From positions 1-64,000 of the forward strand of contig NZ_AFJI01000008.1 of assembly GCF_000264785.1 (NCBI RefSeq): a stretch of 64,000 nt of DNA, written 5' to 3'. The stretch is from Edwardsiella ictaluri ATCC 33202 (GTDB taxonomy: Bacteria; Pseudomonadota; Gammaproteobacteria; Enterobacterales; Enterobacteriaceae). The notes beneath the pieces were generated by a model. The model was not told the DNA's origin, did not search any database, and saw only the letters and a program-made list of their open reading frames with translations. Positions within the stretch are counted from its first letter, which is position 1; each line of letters begins with the position of its first letter. Of this stretch, positions 35,783-44,251 are shown piece by piece. A program made the translations under genes and the position numbers.

Positions 35783-35814
35783 GGGCCGCCTATAGGGGCG
35801 GCCCTCCTTTTTTA
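35783..35814. terminator. Terminator after phoU
   Basis: GGGCCGCC (35783-35790) and GGCGGCCC (35797-35804) form a stem, followed by TCCTTTTTT. The T run overlaps the stop end of yieH, which converges from the other strand. Confidence 0.85.
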
Positions 35815-36483
35815 TGCGTCGCGGGTCAGTTGCCAGCCGCGCTGGCGCCACAGCTGCGGGAGCTGGCGCAGATCGTCAAAGGTGGTGACCAGCGGATGGT
35901 CGATCGCCGGGTTGTGGGGGTCGGCGCAAAAGTAAAATACCGGGATGCCGGCGGCAATGCCGGACTGTGCCCCGGCCGGCGAGTCGTCTACGAGAATGCA
36001 CTCACCGATATCAACCCCCATATCCCGGGCTGCGTGGAGCAATAAATCCGGCAGGGGTTTCCAGCGCTGAATATCGTAGCCACTGTACAGACGATCGCCG
36101 AAGAAGGGCAGCATTCCGGTGGCGCCAAGGGAACTCTGCATCTTGCTGACAGGTCCATTGGAGGCGGTACACATGGGGACGCAGACTTGGTTTAGCAGCT
36201 CGTTGGCGTGGGGAATTGGCTGGAGCTCGCTGTCGAACAGACGCGCCACTTCGGCGCGGTAGTGAGACTCCATCTCGGCGCGATCGGCCGTGAACGGATG
36301 GCGCCGCTGTATCACGTCAATAATTTCGTACAGCCGCACTCCTTTGAATTCGCGGTAGATATCTTCCAGCGATAGCGTTATCCCATACTGGGAGAACATA
36401 CTTACATAGGCTTTACTGCAGATCATTTCGCTGTCTACCAGCGTTCCATCACAGTCGAAGAGAATACAGCGGATACTGCTCAT
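35812..36483 (-). CDS. yieH: HAD-family phosphatase YieH
   Basis: A 223-residue cytoplasmic HAD hydrolase; E. coli YieH, a 6-phosphogluconate phosphatase, has 221. I start at the ATG ending at 36483 (MSSIRCILFDCDGTLVDSE) behind AGGACG; the longer frame adds 16 residues without homology. Catalytic motif I is FDCDGTLVD, motif II TASNGP, motif IV LVDDSPAGAQSG. As in E. coli it lies near adeP, but here ade sits between them. Confidence 0.9.
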   Translation of the reverse strand: MSSIRCILFDCDGTLVDSEMICSKAYVSMFSQYGITLSLEDIYREFKGVRLYEIIDVIQRRHPFTADRAEMESHYRAEVARLFDSELQPIPHANELLNQVCVPMCTASNGPVSKMQSSLGATGMLPFFGDRLYSGYDIQRWKPLPDLLLHAARDMGVDIGECILVDDSPAGAQSGIAAGIPVFYFCADPHNPAIDHPLVTTFDDLRQLPQLWRQRGWQLTRDA

Positions 36484-36549
36484 GGGCGTCCTTTTTGGCC
36501 GGTCGGCGCGGAGATGTCCGCGCCGTATCAACGTTATTTTTGTCCTAGT

Positions 36550-38325
36550 TTAAGCGCTCTCTTCCGGTATGCGAACCTCGGTAAAGCGGAAGTGGTCTAC
36601 ATCATACAGCCCAAGACTGGTCAGCTTGAGCGATGGGATCACCGGCAGCGAGAGAAACGCCATCTGAATAAACGGTTCATTCAGGGTCATGCCGCAGTTG
36701 CGGCAGGCCTGTTTCAGCGCATCGATGATATCGGCAATCTCTGCCGCCGATCGTGAGCTCATCAGGCCGGCGATGGGCAGCGGCAGATGGACTACGACCT
36801 GTCCGTCGGCAACGACACACAGTCCGCCGCCGTCGTCAATCAGCTGATTGACCGCCAGTGCCATCTCTGCCGGATGGTGGCCGATGACCACAATATTGTG
36901 GCTGTCGTGGCTGACGGTGGCCGCCAGTGCTCCTTTGCTCAGGCCGCTATTGTGAAGAAGGCCCAGCGCTGGCACCCTCTGCTGACCATAGCGTTCCATC
37001 ACCGCAATGCGGCATACGTCTGGCGTATCGAAGCCATCGCCCAGCCAGCGTACCGTCCTGGCCGGGGTGATGAGCTCGTTGGGGATTAGCTGAATGGCGC
37101 GATAGTCGGCATCCTGCGTCAGGGGTAGCGTCAGATCCTCAGCGCTGAGTGGGGCTCGCCGTAGGGTATTGTGCTGCGGCGGGCAGCTGGCCAGCTGGCG
37201 CATCGCTGCGCTGCGCAGCAGCTGCTGTGCATCGATGGCCTTACCGCCAGCAAATACCTGGCGAATGGCCACCTGCTCAAGGTTATCCAGCAGGACAATA
37301 TCTGCCTTTTTCCCCGGGGCGATCAACCCCAGGCGCTTGAGACCAAAGTGGCGCGCCGCCGACCAGCTGGCGACGCGGTATGCTACGTGTGGCGCGATGT
37401 GATGCCGTTGGATCAGGCGCCGGATCAGCGCATCAATGTGCCCTTCGTGCGCGATCTCCCATGGATTCCTGTCATCGGTGCACAGCATGCACTGCGGGCT
37501 ATTGAACTCGCTGATCAGAGGCGCCAGCGTATCCAGGTTACGCGCCGCGGAGCCTTCGCGGATCATCAGCGCCATGCCCAGTGCCAGCTTTTCCCGTCCC
37601 TCTTCCAGCGCCAGTGTCTCATGGCAGTTTTCCACGCCGGCGGCCAGATAGGCATTCAGCGCTTTGCCGCTCAGCATGGGGCTATGGCCGTCCAGCGTCA
37701 GGTGGCGGAACGCATCCAGCTTATCGAGAGTAGGCTCATCGCCGGCAATGACGCCGGGAAAGTTCATCATCTCTGCCAGTCCCAGCACATGGGGATGCTC
37801 ACGATAGGGCAGCATTGCTGTCAGGGGGAACTCTGCACCGTTGATATCGGTTCCGGCCAGTGCCGGCACACAGGAGCTGATCTGTATGAACTGGTTTTGC
37901 TGTGCACCCTCGGCACAGCGCAGGAACCATGTCAGCCCCTTTTCCCCCATCACGTTAACGATTTCATGGGGGTCGCATACGATAGTGGTGACGCCGAGGG
38001 GCAACGTGACGCTTTCGAAGGCGATGGGGGTCATCATGCTGGACTCGATGTGCAGGTGGGCGTCGATAAAGCCGGGAACGGCGATGGCACCGCCGGCGTC
38101 AATGCGCTCCAGGGCCGCGGTACCGGCATAGGCCGGCCCGACGCCGGCAATGCTGTCACCGCTGATGAGAATGGGACCCGGCAGGGTTCCGCCGTTGATG
38201 AGATCCAGCAGGAAAACATTATCGATGATGAGGTCTGCAGGCTGATCGCCACGTGAAACGGCCAGAAGACGCAGCATATCAGAGCGGGAAACCGATTGCG
38301 TATGTTTGTGATGAATATCTTCCAT
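36550..38325 (-). CDS. ade: Adenine deaminase
   Basis: Converts adenine to hypoxanthine and ammonia. The 591-residue protein matches E. coli Ade (588) throughout. The metal-binding HLHIESS of the amidohydrolase core lies near residue 91, and [28 protein letters not shown] and [14 protein letters not shown] follow. I start at the ATG ending at 38325, six bases after AAGGTG; a GTG nine bases upstream overlaps that site. It is divergent from the adenine permease adeP, so uptake and breakdown are side by side. In E. coli ade is elsewhere on the map. Confidence 0.94.
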   Translation of the reverse strand: MEDIHHKHTQSVSRSDMLRLLAVSRGDQPADLIIDNVFLLDLINGGTLPGPILISGDSIAGVGPAYAGTAALERIDAGGAIAVPGFIDAHLHIESSMMTPIAFESVTLPLGVTTIVCDPHEIVNVMGEKGLTWFLRCAEGAQQNQFIQISSCVPALAGTDINGAEFPLTAMLPYREHPHVLGLAEMMNFPGVIAGDEPTLDKLDAFRHLTLDGHSPMLSGKALNAYLAAGVENCHETLALEEGREKLALGMALMIREGSAARNLDTLAPLISEFNSPQCMLCTDDRNPWEIAHEGHIDALIRRLIQRHHIAPHVAYRVASWSAARHFGLKRLGLIAPGKKADIVLLDNLEQVAIRQVFAGGKAIDAQQLLRSAAMRQLASCPPQHNTLRRAPLSAEDLTLPLTQDADYRAIQLIPNELITPARTVRWLGDGFDTPDVCRIAVMERYGQQRVPALGLLHNSGLSKGALAATVSHDSHNIVVIGHHPAEMALAVNQLIDDGGGLCVVADGQVVVHLPLPIAGLMSSRSAAEIADIIDALKQACRNCGMTLNEPFIQMAFLSLPVIPSLKLTSLGLYDVDHFRFTEVRIPEESA

Positions 38326-38366
38326 GTGGTTCACCTTACAGATATTTATTTTATCATTTTGATATT

Positions 38367-38419
38367 AAAGCGTTTTCACATGTCTATTGTAGCAATTTTA
38401 TGTATATAAGCGTTTGCGT
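38367..38419. promoter_or_regulatory. PurR-like sites between ade and adeP
   Basis: On the minus strand 38404-38419 reads ACGCAAACGCTTATAT; the first nine bases match the PurR box exactly and I count about 13 of 16 overall. A weaker sequence with CGTTTTC lies at 38371-38377. E. coli adeP is under PurR control. Sharing of this region by both divergent genes is an inference. Confidence 0.45.
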
Positions 38420-38534
38420 TACATCACATAGGCTGATCGGAGGCAAAGAAACAGCAAAAAAGGATGTGACAAATATCAATATTTGGCATTTTTAGTATAG
38501 GATGGCCACCCAAGATACTATACGGATTTCATGT

Positions 38535-39872
38535 ATGAGCCAATCCACGTCCAATACCGCTCACTCCCGGGGCGTATTCGAGCGCGTCTTTAAACTACAG
38601 GCACATGGTACCACCGTCAGGACCGAAGTGATTGCCGGTTTCACCACGTTCCTCACCATGGTGTATATCGTCTTCGTTAACCCGCAGATCCTCAGTGCCG
38701 CAGGCATGGATACCCAGGCCGTGTTTGTGACGACCTGTCTGATTGCTGCCTTCGGCAGTATTCTTATGGGGGTGTTAGCCAATCTTCCGGTCGCGCTGGC
38801 GCCGGCGATGGGGCTGAATGCCTTCTTTGCTTTCGTGGTCGTCGGGGCAATGGGGCTCTCCTGGCAGATCGGGATGGGCGCCATTTTCTGGGGCGCCGTC
38901 GCTCTGCTGCTGCTGACGATATTCCGTATTCGCTATTGGATGATCGCCAATATTCCGCTGAGTCTGCGGGTGGGGATCACCAGCGGTATCGGCCTGTTTA
39001 TTGCCATGATGGGGCTCAAAAACGCCGGCATCATCGTGCCGAACCAGGATACGCTGGTGACCGTGGGGGAGCTGACGTCGCACCATGTCCTGCTGGGAGC
39101 GCTGGGCTTTTTCATCATCGCTGTTCTGGCATCGCGCAACATTCACGCCGCGGTGCTGGTATCTATTGTGGTGACCACGGCTATCGGTCTGCTGTTGGGT
39201 GACGTGCAGTACAGCGGCATTTTCTCCATGCCGCCCAGCGTGACCAGCGTAGTCGGTCAGGTCGATTTGAGCGGCGCGCTGAATATCGGTCTGTCCGGTG
39301 TTATCTTCTCCTTTATGCTGGTGAACCTGTTTGACTCCTCGGGCACGCTGATTGGCGTTACGGATAAAGCAGGTCTGACGGACGTCAACGGCAAGTTTCC
39401 GCGCATGCAGCAGGCGCTGTATGTGGACAGTATCAGCTCCGTCGCCGGTTCTTTTATCGGTACCTCCTCTGTGACCGCCTATATTGAAAGCTCCTCTGGG
39501 GTCTCCGTCGGCGGGCGCACTGGCCTGACCGCCGTGGTGGTGGGGCTGCTGTTTATGCTGGTTATCTTTCTCTCTCCGCTGGCGGCCATGGTGCCGGGAT
39601 ATGCTGCCGCTGGGGCGCTGATCTACGTCGGCGTGCTGATGACCTCGAGTCTGGCGCGGGTTACGTGGGACGATCTGACCGAGGCGGTACCGGCGTTTAT
39701 TACCGCGGTGATGATGCCGTTCAGCTTCTCGATCACCGAGGGGATCGCGCTCGGCTTTATCGCCTACTGCGTGATGAAGGCGGGCACGGGACGCTGGCGT
39801 GAGATTAGCCCCTGCGTGGTGGTGGTGGCGCTGCTGTTTGTGCTGAAGATAGCGTTGGTTGACGCGCACTGA
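38535..39872 (+). CDS. adeP: Adenine permease AdeP (NCS2/AzgA-like)
   Basis: A 445-residue inner-membrane adenine-proton symporter, exactly the length of E. coli AdeP (YieG). I start at the ATG at 38535 (MSQSTSNTAHSRGVFERVF); an in-frame TTG or similar upstream adds residues without homology. About 13-14 membrane segments occur, with signature segments ALAPAMGLNAFFAF, GVTDKAGL and TSSVTAYIESSSGVSVGGRTG. It is divergent from ade. Confidence 0.95.
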   Translation: MSQSTSNTAHSRGVFERVFKLQAHGTTVRTEVIAGFTTFLTMVYIVFVNPQILSAAGMDTQAVFVTTCLIAAFGSILMGVLANLPVALAPAMGLNAFFAFVVVGAMGLSWQIGMGAIFWGAVALLLLTIFRIRYWMIANIPLSLRVGITSGIGLFIAMMGLKNAGIIVPNQDTLVTVGELTSHHVLLGALGFFIIAVLASRNIHAAVLVSIVVTTAIGLLLGDVQYSGIFSMPPSVTSVVGQVDLSGALNIGLSGVIFSFMLVNLFDSSGTLIGVTDKAGLTDVNGKFPRMQQALYVDSISSVAGSFIGTSSVTAYIESSSGVSVGGRTGLTAVVVGLLFMLVIFLSPLAAMVPGYAAAGALIYVGVLMTSSLARVTWDDLTEAVPAFITAVMMPFSFSITEGIALGFIAYCVMKAGTGRWREISPCVVVVALLFVLKIALVDAH

Positions 39873-39894
39873 TCCATGCAATGGGACGCAGCGA

Positions 39895-39924
39895 CAGGGA
39901 GGGCATTGGCCCTCCCTGTTTGTT
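39895..39924 (+). terminator. Terminator of adeP
   Basis: Ten-base arms CAGGGAGGGC (39895-39904) and GCCCTCCCTG (39909-39918) with a four-base loop, followed by TTTGTTTA. It lies 22 bases past the adeP stop. Confidence 0.85.
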
Positions 39925-39950
39925 TATGGAGTATGGCAGTCGTCCATAAG

Positions 39951-40435
39951 TCAGCGCAGCGGCTGGCGATAGCGCTGTTGCCATTGTGACTGGCCGTCAA
40001 CGTCGCGGTTACAGCGGGTACGCTGGACCTGATTGGTTGGACGGAGCAGACGATGGAGCCCGGCCACCTGCCGTTGCGTCGTGGCGCTGTGTGCGAAGTT
40101 GACCTGGTAGATGCGTCGGTTATTCAGCGGGGTATCCGCAGCGATAGTGATTTCTCCCTGGGTGCGATCGGCTGCGTGTTGGCATACTGTGACGGAGAAT
40201 CCTGCATTAGGCGTATGGGGTACAGCGCGCCCAGACGTTACGTGGGGTGTCGTACATGACGCTCAGGCTTATCACTGGCTATCAGGCGGTTATCGATCAG
40301 ATCGCCGTTGTGTGGCAGATGTTCCTGGCACAGGCTTTCCGGCAGTGGCTGCTCGCCGTCGGGTAGACGACTGGCGCTGACGCTCGGGATCAGCGGCAGC
40401 GTCAGTAGCGCAAGAGCATGGACACGCTTATGGAG
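39951..40435 (-). pseudogene. Frameshifted gene for a small exported protein
   Basis: Read on the minus strand, one frame from about 40435 gives a good signal peptide (HKRVHALALLTLPLIPSVSA) and then SRLPDGEQPLPESLCQEHL, to a stop at 40238. A different frame then continues without stops through AGFSVTVCQHAADRTQGEIT to RYRQPLR and a stop at 39951. A short third-frame piece, MYDTPRNVWARCTPYA, bridges them. Joined, they would make a secreted protein of about 155 residues with four cysteines. No in-frame ATG is seen at the front, although AAAAAGGA stands where a ribosome site would be. It may be a decayed gene or contain sequencing errors. I do not recognise the family. Confidence 0.55.
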
Positions 40436-40491
40436 AGTAAATCCTTTTTATCAAACATGTCGGTGGTTTTTCTGCGCTCAGAGCCCGGTCG

Positions 40492-41229
40492 TCAACCTGA
40501 TACCGTTTGTAGAGGAATATGGCTGGTAAAGCGTAGAAACGTTGGTAACAATTCCAGTGTCTGGCGTTTCTCTCTATCAACGTTGGCCATGCGACCGTTG
40601 GGCTGCATATACCAGTAGTGCAGCCGCTGCAGAGAGGGTGAGCGACTACAGGCCCAGGCTATATCTTTGTGTATCGCACTCAGGGTTTCTACCTGCGGCG
40701 TGGCGCTTGAGCGCAGTTTTCCCACGCCGGGCTGGAGTTGTAGGGTACCGAGTCCGCTATTGCCGAGGCCGGATATTTTCAGCACGGATTGGCGGATGGC
40801 CCACAGCTGGGTGATCGCCTCCAGCCTATCCTCTTGGCGTGCGATCCAGACTTTTTCCGTATTGCTCAGGTACTGCTGCTGCAGGGTGACGAATCCACCC
40901 TGGCGGGCGCGGATAACCTCAATATCCAGACCTACCTTACCGGTACATCCCAGCATCACCCCGACGATATTGCTGCCATAGGCAAGGCTGAAGTCGGGCA
41001 GGCAGGGATCGATAAAAAAAGGACGCCCGTGGCAGTCGATCGCCGTACGCGGCAGTTTATTGTGGCCATACAGAATGGCCATCAGCTCCGCCAGCGCAAC
41101 CCGGGCGTGCAGAAAACGCTCACGCCGTTTAGGTGAGTAGTGGAGTGAGGTTGCAATGACGTCTTCGGTGAGTCGATGGACGTCCAGTGGGCGATGCTCT
41201 GTGTTCCACCAGACAAAGTGGCTTTCCAT
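40492..41229 (-). CDS. yieE: YieE-like 4'-phosphopantetheinyl transferase family protein
   Basis: A 245-residue protein matching E. coli YieE (249) in pattern and map position. The family transfers phosphopantetheine from CoA to carrier proteins. The Mg-binding GLDIEV is at residues 100-105 (Asp102, Glu104). The second motif, normally W..KE...K, reads WAIRQSVLK (143-151), so the usual Lys-Glu is replaced by Arg-Gln; E. coli YieE, from memory, also departs from it. Activity is therefore uncertain. It starts at an ATG behind GGGAGAG. No carrier-protein synthase lies nearby, and the E. coli neighbour yieF is absent. Confidence 0.75.
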   Translation of the reverse strand: MESHFVWWNTEHRPLDVHRLTEDVIATSLHYSPKRRERFLHARVALAELMAILYGHNKLPRTAIDCHGRPFFIDPCLPDFSLAYGSNIVGVMLGCTGKVGLDIEVIRARQGGFVTLQQQYLSNTEKVWIARQEDRLEAITQLWAIRQSVLKISGLGNSGLGTLQLQPGVGKLRSSATPQVETLSAIHKDIAWACSRSPSLQRLHYWYMQPNGRMANVDREKRQTLELLPTFLRFTSHIPLQTVSG

Positions 41230-41361
41230 AGTCTCTCCCTATACTGCCGATCATAATGATGCGTCAGGCGGTAAAGATCGGCGCATTTACCGTGTCAGTC
41301 CAGCATGCCTGTCACATGGCGGTTGTATAACCCTTAGAAGTATTTATCCTCTAACGATATT

Positions 41362-41371
41362 TGATAATCAT
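41362..41371. promoter_or_regulatory. Fur-box-like core between yieE and the TVP38-family gene
   Basis: TGATAATCAT is the exact central 10 bases of the 19-base Fur consensus, but the flanks match poorly (about 14 of 19 in all). It lies about 75 bases before the TVP38-family gene. Iron control is possible, not shown. Confidence 0.25.
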
Positions 41372-41444
41372 CATGTATGTAATGTGTGGCATAGCGCACT
41401 GATTTGGTTACCACGCTAGCGAGGAATACGAAATAAGAGGAGAC

Positions 41445-42149
41445 ATGCGATGGAAAAGAAGGCGTAAACCTTGGCGGCGATGGGGGATGTTGGCGCTGGT
41501 GGCTGCTGCGATCGGTTGCACGCCGCTGCGCACGCTGAGCGGCGATCTGGCGGCGCTGCAGCGTCTGCTGGGGGAGATGGGGTTTGTCTATGGCGCGCTG
41601 GGCTATATGATCCTGTTTATTGCCGCCTCGCTGATGCTGTTTCCGGGCAGTATTCTGGTGATCGCGGCGGCGATGCTGTTTGGGGTATGGTGGGGAACGC
41701 TATTTTCACTGTTGGCGGCGACGCTGGCATCCGCCTGCGCCTTTCTGCTGGCGCGGTATTTGGGGCGTGACTGGCTACAGGCCCGTTTTGGGTCGCGTCC
41801 CCTGTTTCAGCGGATCACTTTGGGGATGACGCGCTATGGCGTCGACTTTTTGATTTTTACCCGCCTGGTGCCGCTGTTTCCCTACAATATTCAAAACTAT
41901 GTATATGGGCTGACGGACATCGGCTTTTGGCGATATACCTGGATTTCAGCGTTAACGCTGTTACCGGGGACATTTCTCTACAGCTATATGGCGGCGACAT
42001 TGGCGCAAAATGGGGTGACCTGGCAGGTTAGCGTAGAACTGCTGCTGTGCGGCCTGCTGCTGTTTGTCATTACCCAGGCGGCACGCCAGGTATACCGTCA
42101 TTGTCTCGGCGCGGTATGCGATAGTCCAGATACGGTGTCAGATGACTGA
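41445..42149 (+). CDS. TVP38/TMEM64 (VTT-domain) inner-membrane protein
   Basis: A 234-residue protein with a very basic N-terminus (MRWKRRRKPWRRW) and about six hydrophobic segments. The VTT/SNARE-associated domain signature is clear: FPGSILVIAAAMLFG near residues 66-80 and FTRLVPLFPYNIQNYVYGLTD near 140-160. It resembles E. coli YdjX/YdjZ. Members of the wider DedA superfamily move lipids across membranes, but the role of this one is unknown. ATG follows AGAGGAG. smrA begins 20 bases downstream, so they are probably co-transcribed. Confidence 0.85.
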   Translation: MRWKRRRKPWRRWGMLALVAAAIGCTPLRTLSGDLAALQRLLGEMGFVYGALGYMILFIAASLMLFPGSILVIAAAMLFGVWWGTLFSLLAATLASACAFLLARYLGRDWLQARFGSRPLFQRITLGMTRYGVDFLIFTRLVPLFPYNIQNYVYGLTDIGFWRYTWISALTLLPGTFLYSYMAATLAQNGVTWQVSVELLLCGLLLFVITQAARQVYRHCLGAVCDSPDTVSDD

Positions 42150-42169
42150 GGTTGTACGAGGAGATAAGA

Positions 42170-42745
42170 ATGGATAGCCATCAGCTGTTTTGTCAGGAGA
42201 TGGCCGGCGTGAAGCCGCTGGTCCCGGATCGCCGCGTGTCGACGGCGCGCGCCACGCCACCCAGTGAGGCGCAGTTGGCCCGGCGGGCGGCTGCGCAGCG
42301 GACCTTGGATGTGTCTTTGGACTCGCTCTCGATGGCGTCGGTCGAGATGCTACGTCCGTGCGATCTGCTGGGATTTAAGCGTGAGGGGATCCAAGACGGG
42401 GTTTATCGTAAGCTGCGGCTGGGTAAATATGCACTGCAGGCGGTTCTGGATCTGCACCGTCATACGCTGATCGAGGCGCGCACCGCGCTGCTGCAGTTCG
42501 TGGCGGACTGCATCGCGCGCGACGTTCGTACCGCGCTGGTATTGCATGGCAAAGGGGAGCGCAGCCAGCCTCAGGCGCTGCTGAAAAGCTATGTCAGCGC
42601 CTGGCTGCCGCAGATCCCTGACGTGATGGCGATACACAGCGCCGATAGGCGCCACGGCGGCAGCGGCGCGCTCTATATCCTGCTGCGTAAGAGCGAGCGG
42701 CGTAAGGCGGATAACCGAGAGCGTCACCAGAAACGACGGGGATAA
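42170..42745 (+). CDS. smrA: Smr-domain endonuclease-like protein SmrA
   Basis: A 191-residue protein resembling E. coli SmrA (YdaL, 187). I start at the ATG at 42170 (MDSHQLFCQEMAGVKPLV) directly after GAGGAGATAAGA. The C-terminal Smr domain has LDLHRHTLIEAR, LVLHGKGER and HGGSGALYILLRK, the LDxH and HGxG motifs of the family. Smr proteins nick DNA or bind stalled-ribosome mRNA; the E. coli protein has DNA endonuclease activity. Confidence 0.88.
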   Translation: MDSHQLFCQEMAGVKPLVPDRRVSTARATPPSEAQLARRAAAQRTLDVSLDSLSMASVEMLRPCDLLGFKREGIQDGVYRKLRLGKYALQAVLDLHRHTLIEARTALLQFVADCIARDVRTALVLHGKGERSQPQALLKSYVSAWLPQIPDVMAIHSADRRHGGSGALYILLRKSERRKADNRERHQKRRG

Positions 42746-42779
42746 CGCCGGGCGGGCCGGCGTTCGTTTCGGCCTAGCC

Positions 42780-44147
42780 TCACTTGCCGATGCAGAAGCT
42801 GGTGAAAATGCGCCCCAGCAGATCGTCAGAGGTAAATTCGCCGGTGATCTCGCTGAGCGACTGCTGCGCCAGACGCAGCTCTTCGGCTAGCAGCTCACCG
42901 GCCATGGCGCCGAGCAGCTGATCTTTTCCCTGCTGCAGGTGCAGGGCGGCCTGATCCAGCGCCTGCAGGTGACGGCGGCGCGCCAGAAATCCCCCCTCCA
43001 GACGGGTGTCAAAGCCCATACTGCGCTTGAGGTGATCGCGCAGCACGTCGACGCCAGCGCCGGTGCGGGCCGACAGGCGCACCAGCGTATGGCCATCGCA
43101 GTCGCTGATCCCCAGCGTCTCACCGGTGACGTCCGCCTTATTCCGCACTACGGTAATGGGCAGGCTTGCTGGTAGACGCGCAATAAAATCGGGCCAGATG
43201 GCGGCGGGATCGGTGGCGTCGGTGGTGGTGCCGTCGACCATAAACAGTACGCGATCGGCGCGCTCGATCTCCTGCCAGGCGCGCTCAATGCCGATACGCT
43301 CCACCTCGTCGCTGGCCTCGCGCAGCCCGGCGGTATCGATGATGTGCAGCGGCATGCCATCGATATGAATATGCTCACGCAGGACGTCGCGAGTGGTCCC
43401 GGCGATATCAGTGACGATAGCCGCCTCTCGTCCGGCCAGCGCATTGAGCAGACTGGATTTCCCGGCGTTAGGACGCCCGGCGATCACCACTTTCATCCCC
43501 TCACGCAGCAGGCTGCCCTGGCGCGCTTCCGTGCGTACGCCGGCCAGTTCATCCATCACCGCATTCAGATGAGCCTCCACCTTACCGTCGGAGAGAAAGT
43601 CTATCTCTTCATCGGGAAAGTCGATGGCGGCCTCGACGTAGATACGCAGGTGGATCAGGGACTCGACCAGCTGATGGATGCGCGCCGAGAAGACGCCCTG
43701 CAGCGAGTTGACCGCCGAGCGAGCCGCCTGCTCTGAGCTGGCATCGATAAGGTCGGCAATCGCCTCGGCCTGCGCCAGATCCATTTTATCGTTGAGGAAT
43801 GCACGTTCGGAAAACTCACCCGGACGGGCGATGCGCAGTTCCGGCAGTTGCAGAATACGCTTTAACAATAAATCGAGGATCACCGGACCACCGTGGCCCT
43901 GTAGCTCCAGAACATCCTCTCCGGTAAAGGAGTTGGGGCCGGGGAAATAGAGGGCAATGCCCTGATCCAGCGGGGTTCCATCATGGTCTCGGAACGGCAG
44001 GTAATCGGCATAGCGCGGTTTGGGCAGCTTGCCCAATAGCGCCATGGCTACGGCCTGCGCCTGCGGGCCGGATACGCGCAGGATCCCTACGCCGCCGCGT
44101 CCCGGCGCGGTAGCCTGGGCGACGATGGTGTCGGATGAGCTGATCAT
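42780..44147 (-). CDS. mnmE: tRNA modification GTPase MnmE (TrmE)
   Basis: Partner of MnmG in forming cmnm5U34 in tRNA. I start at the ATG ending at 44147 ([19 protein letters not shown]) behind GAGAGAG, giving 455 residues (E. coli 454). A longer frame would run through the terminator upstream. The N-terminal folate-binding domain, G1 GRPNAGKS, G3 DTAG, G4 NKAD and the C-terminal CIGK motif with the essential cysteine are all present. Confidence 0.97.
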   Translation of the reverse strand: MISSSDTIVAQATAPGRGGVGILRVSGPQAQAVAMALLGKLPKPRYADYLPFRDHDGTPLDQGIALYFPGPNSFTGEDVLELQGHGGPVILDLLLKRILQLPELRIARPGEFSERAFLNDKMDLAQAEAIADLIDASSEQAARSAVNSLQGVFSARIHQLVESLIHLRIYVEAAIDFPDEEIDFLSDGKVEAHLNAVMDELAGVRTEARQGSLLREGMKVVIAGRPNAGKSSLLNALAGREAAIVTDIAGTTRDVLREHIHIDGMPLHIIDTAGLREASDEVERIGIERAWQEIERADRVLFMVDGTTTDATDPAAIWPDFIARLPASLPITVVRNKADVTGETLGISDCDGHTLVRLSARTGAGVDVLRDHLKRSMGFDTRLEGGFLARRRHLQALDQAALHLQQGKDQLLGAMAGELLAEELRLAQQSLSEITGEFTSDDLLGRIFTSFCIGK

Positions 44148-44194
44148 GTTCTCTCTCTTTTGGCGTTGAGTGCTGGCCCGCGCGGCGGGCGGCA

Positions 44195-44224
44195 AGAAAA
44201 AAGGGGCGGTCATCAGACCGCCCC
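44195..44224 (-). terminator. Terminator between yidC and mnmE
   Basis: Nine-base arms GGGGCGGTC (44203-44211) and GACCGCCCC (44216-44224). On the minus strand the hairpin is followed by TTTTTTC. It lies 28 bases past the yidC stop, so it should end or attenuate the rpmH-rnpA-yidD-yidC transcript before mnmE. Confidence 0.8.
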
Positions 44225-44251
44225 CCTGGTACCTCGCTGCATCAGCGTGGG

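Noticed and set aside
37171-38256. Long open frame of 361 codons opposite ade
   Set aside because: It is antisense to a clearly conserved enzyme; long antisense frames are common in GC-rich genes.
38775-39881. Open frame of 368 codons opposite adeP, rich in His, Gln and Arg
   Set aside because: Mirror of the hydrophobic codons of adeP; no independent evidence.
40053-40814. Several plus-strand frames of 66-90 codons in the adeP-yieE region
   Set aside because: They are the opposite strand of yieE and of the frameshifted exported-protein gene; the translations are rich in Trp, Arg and Cys with no family likeness.
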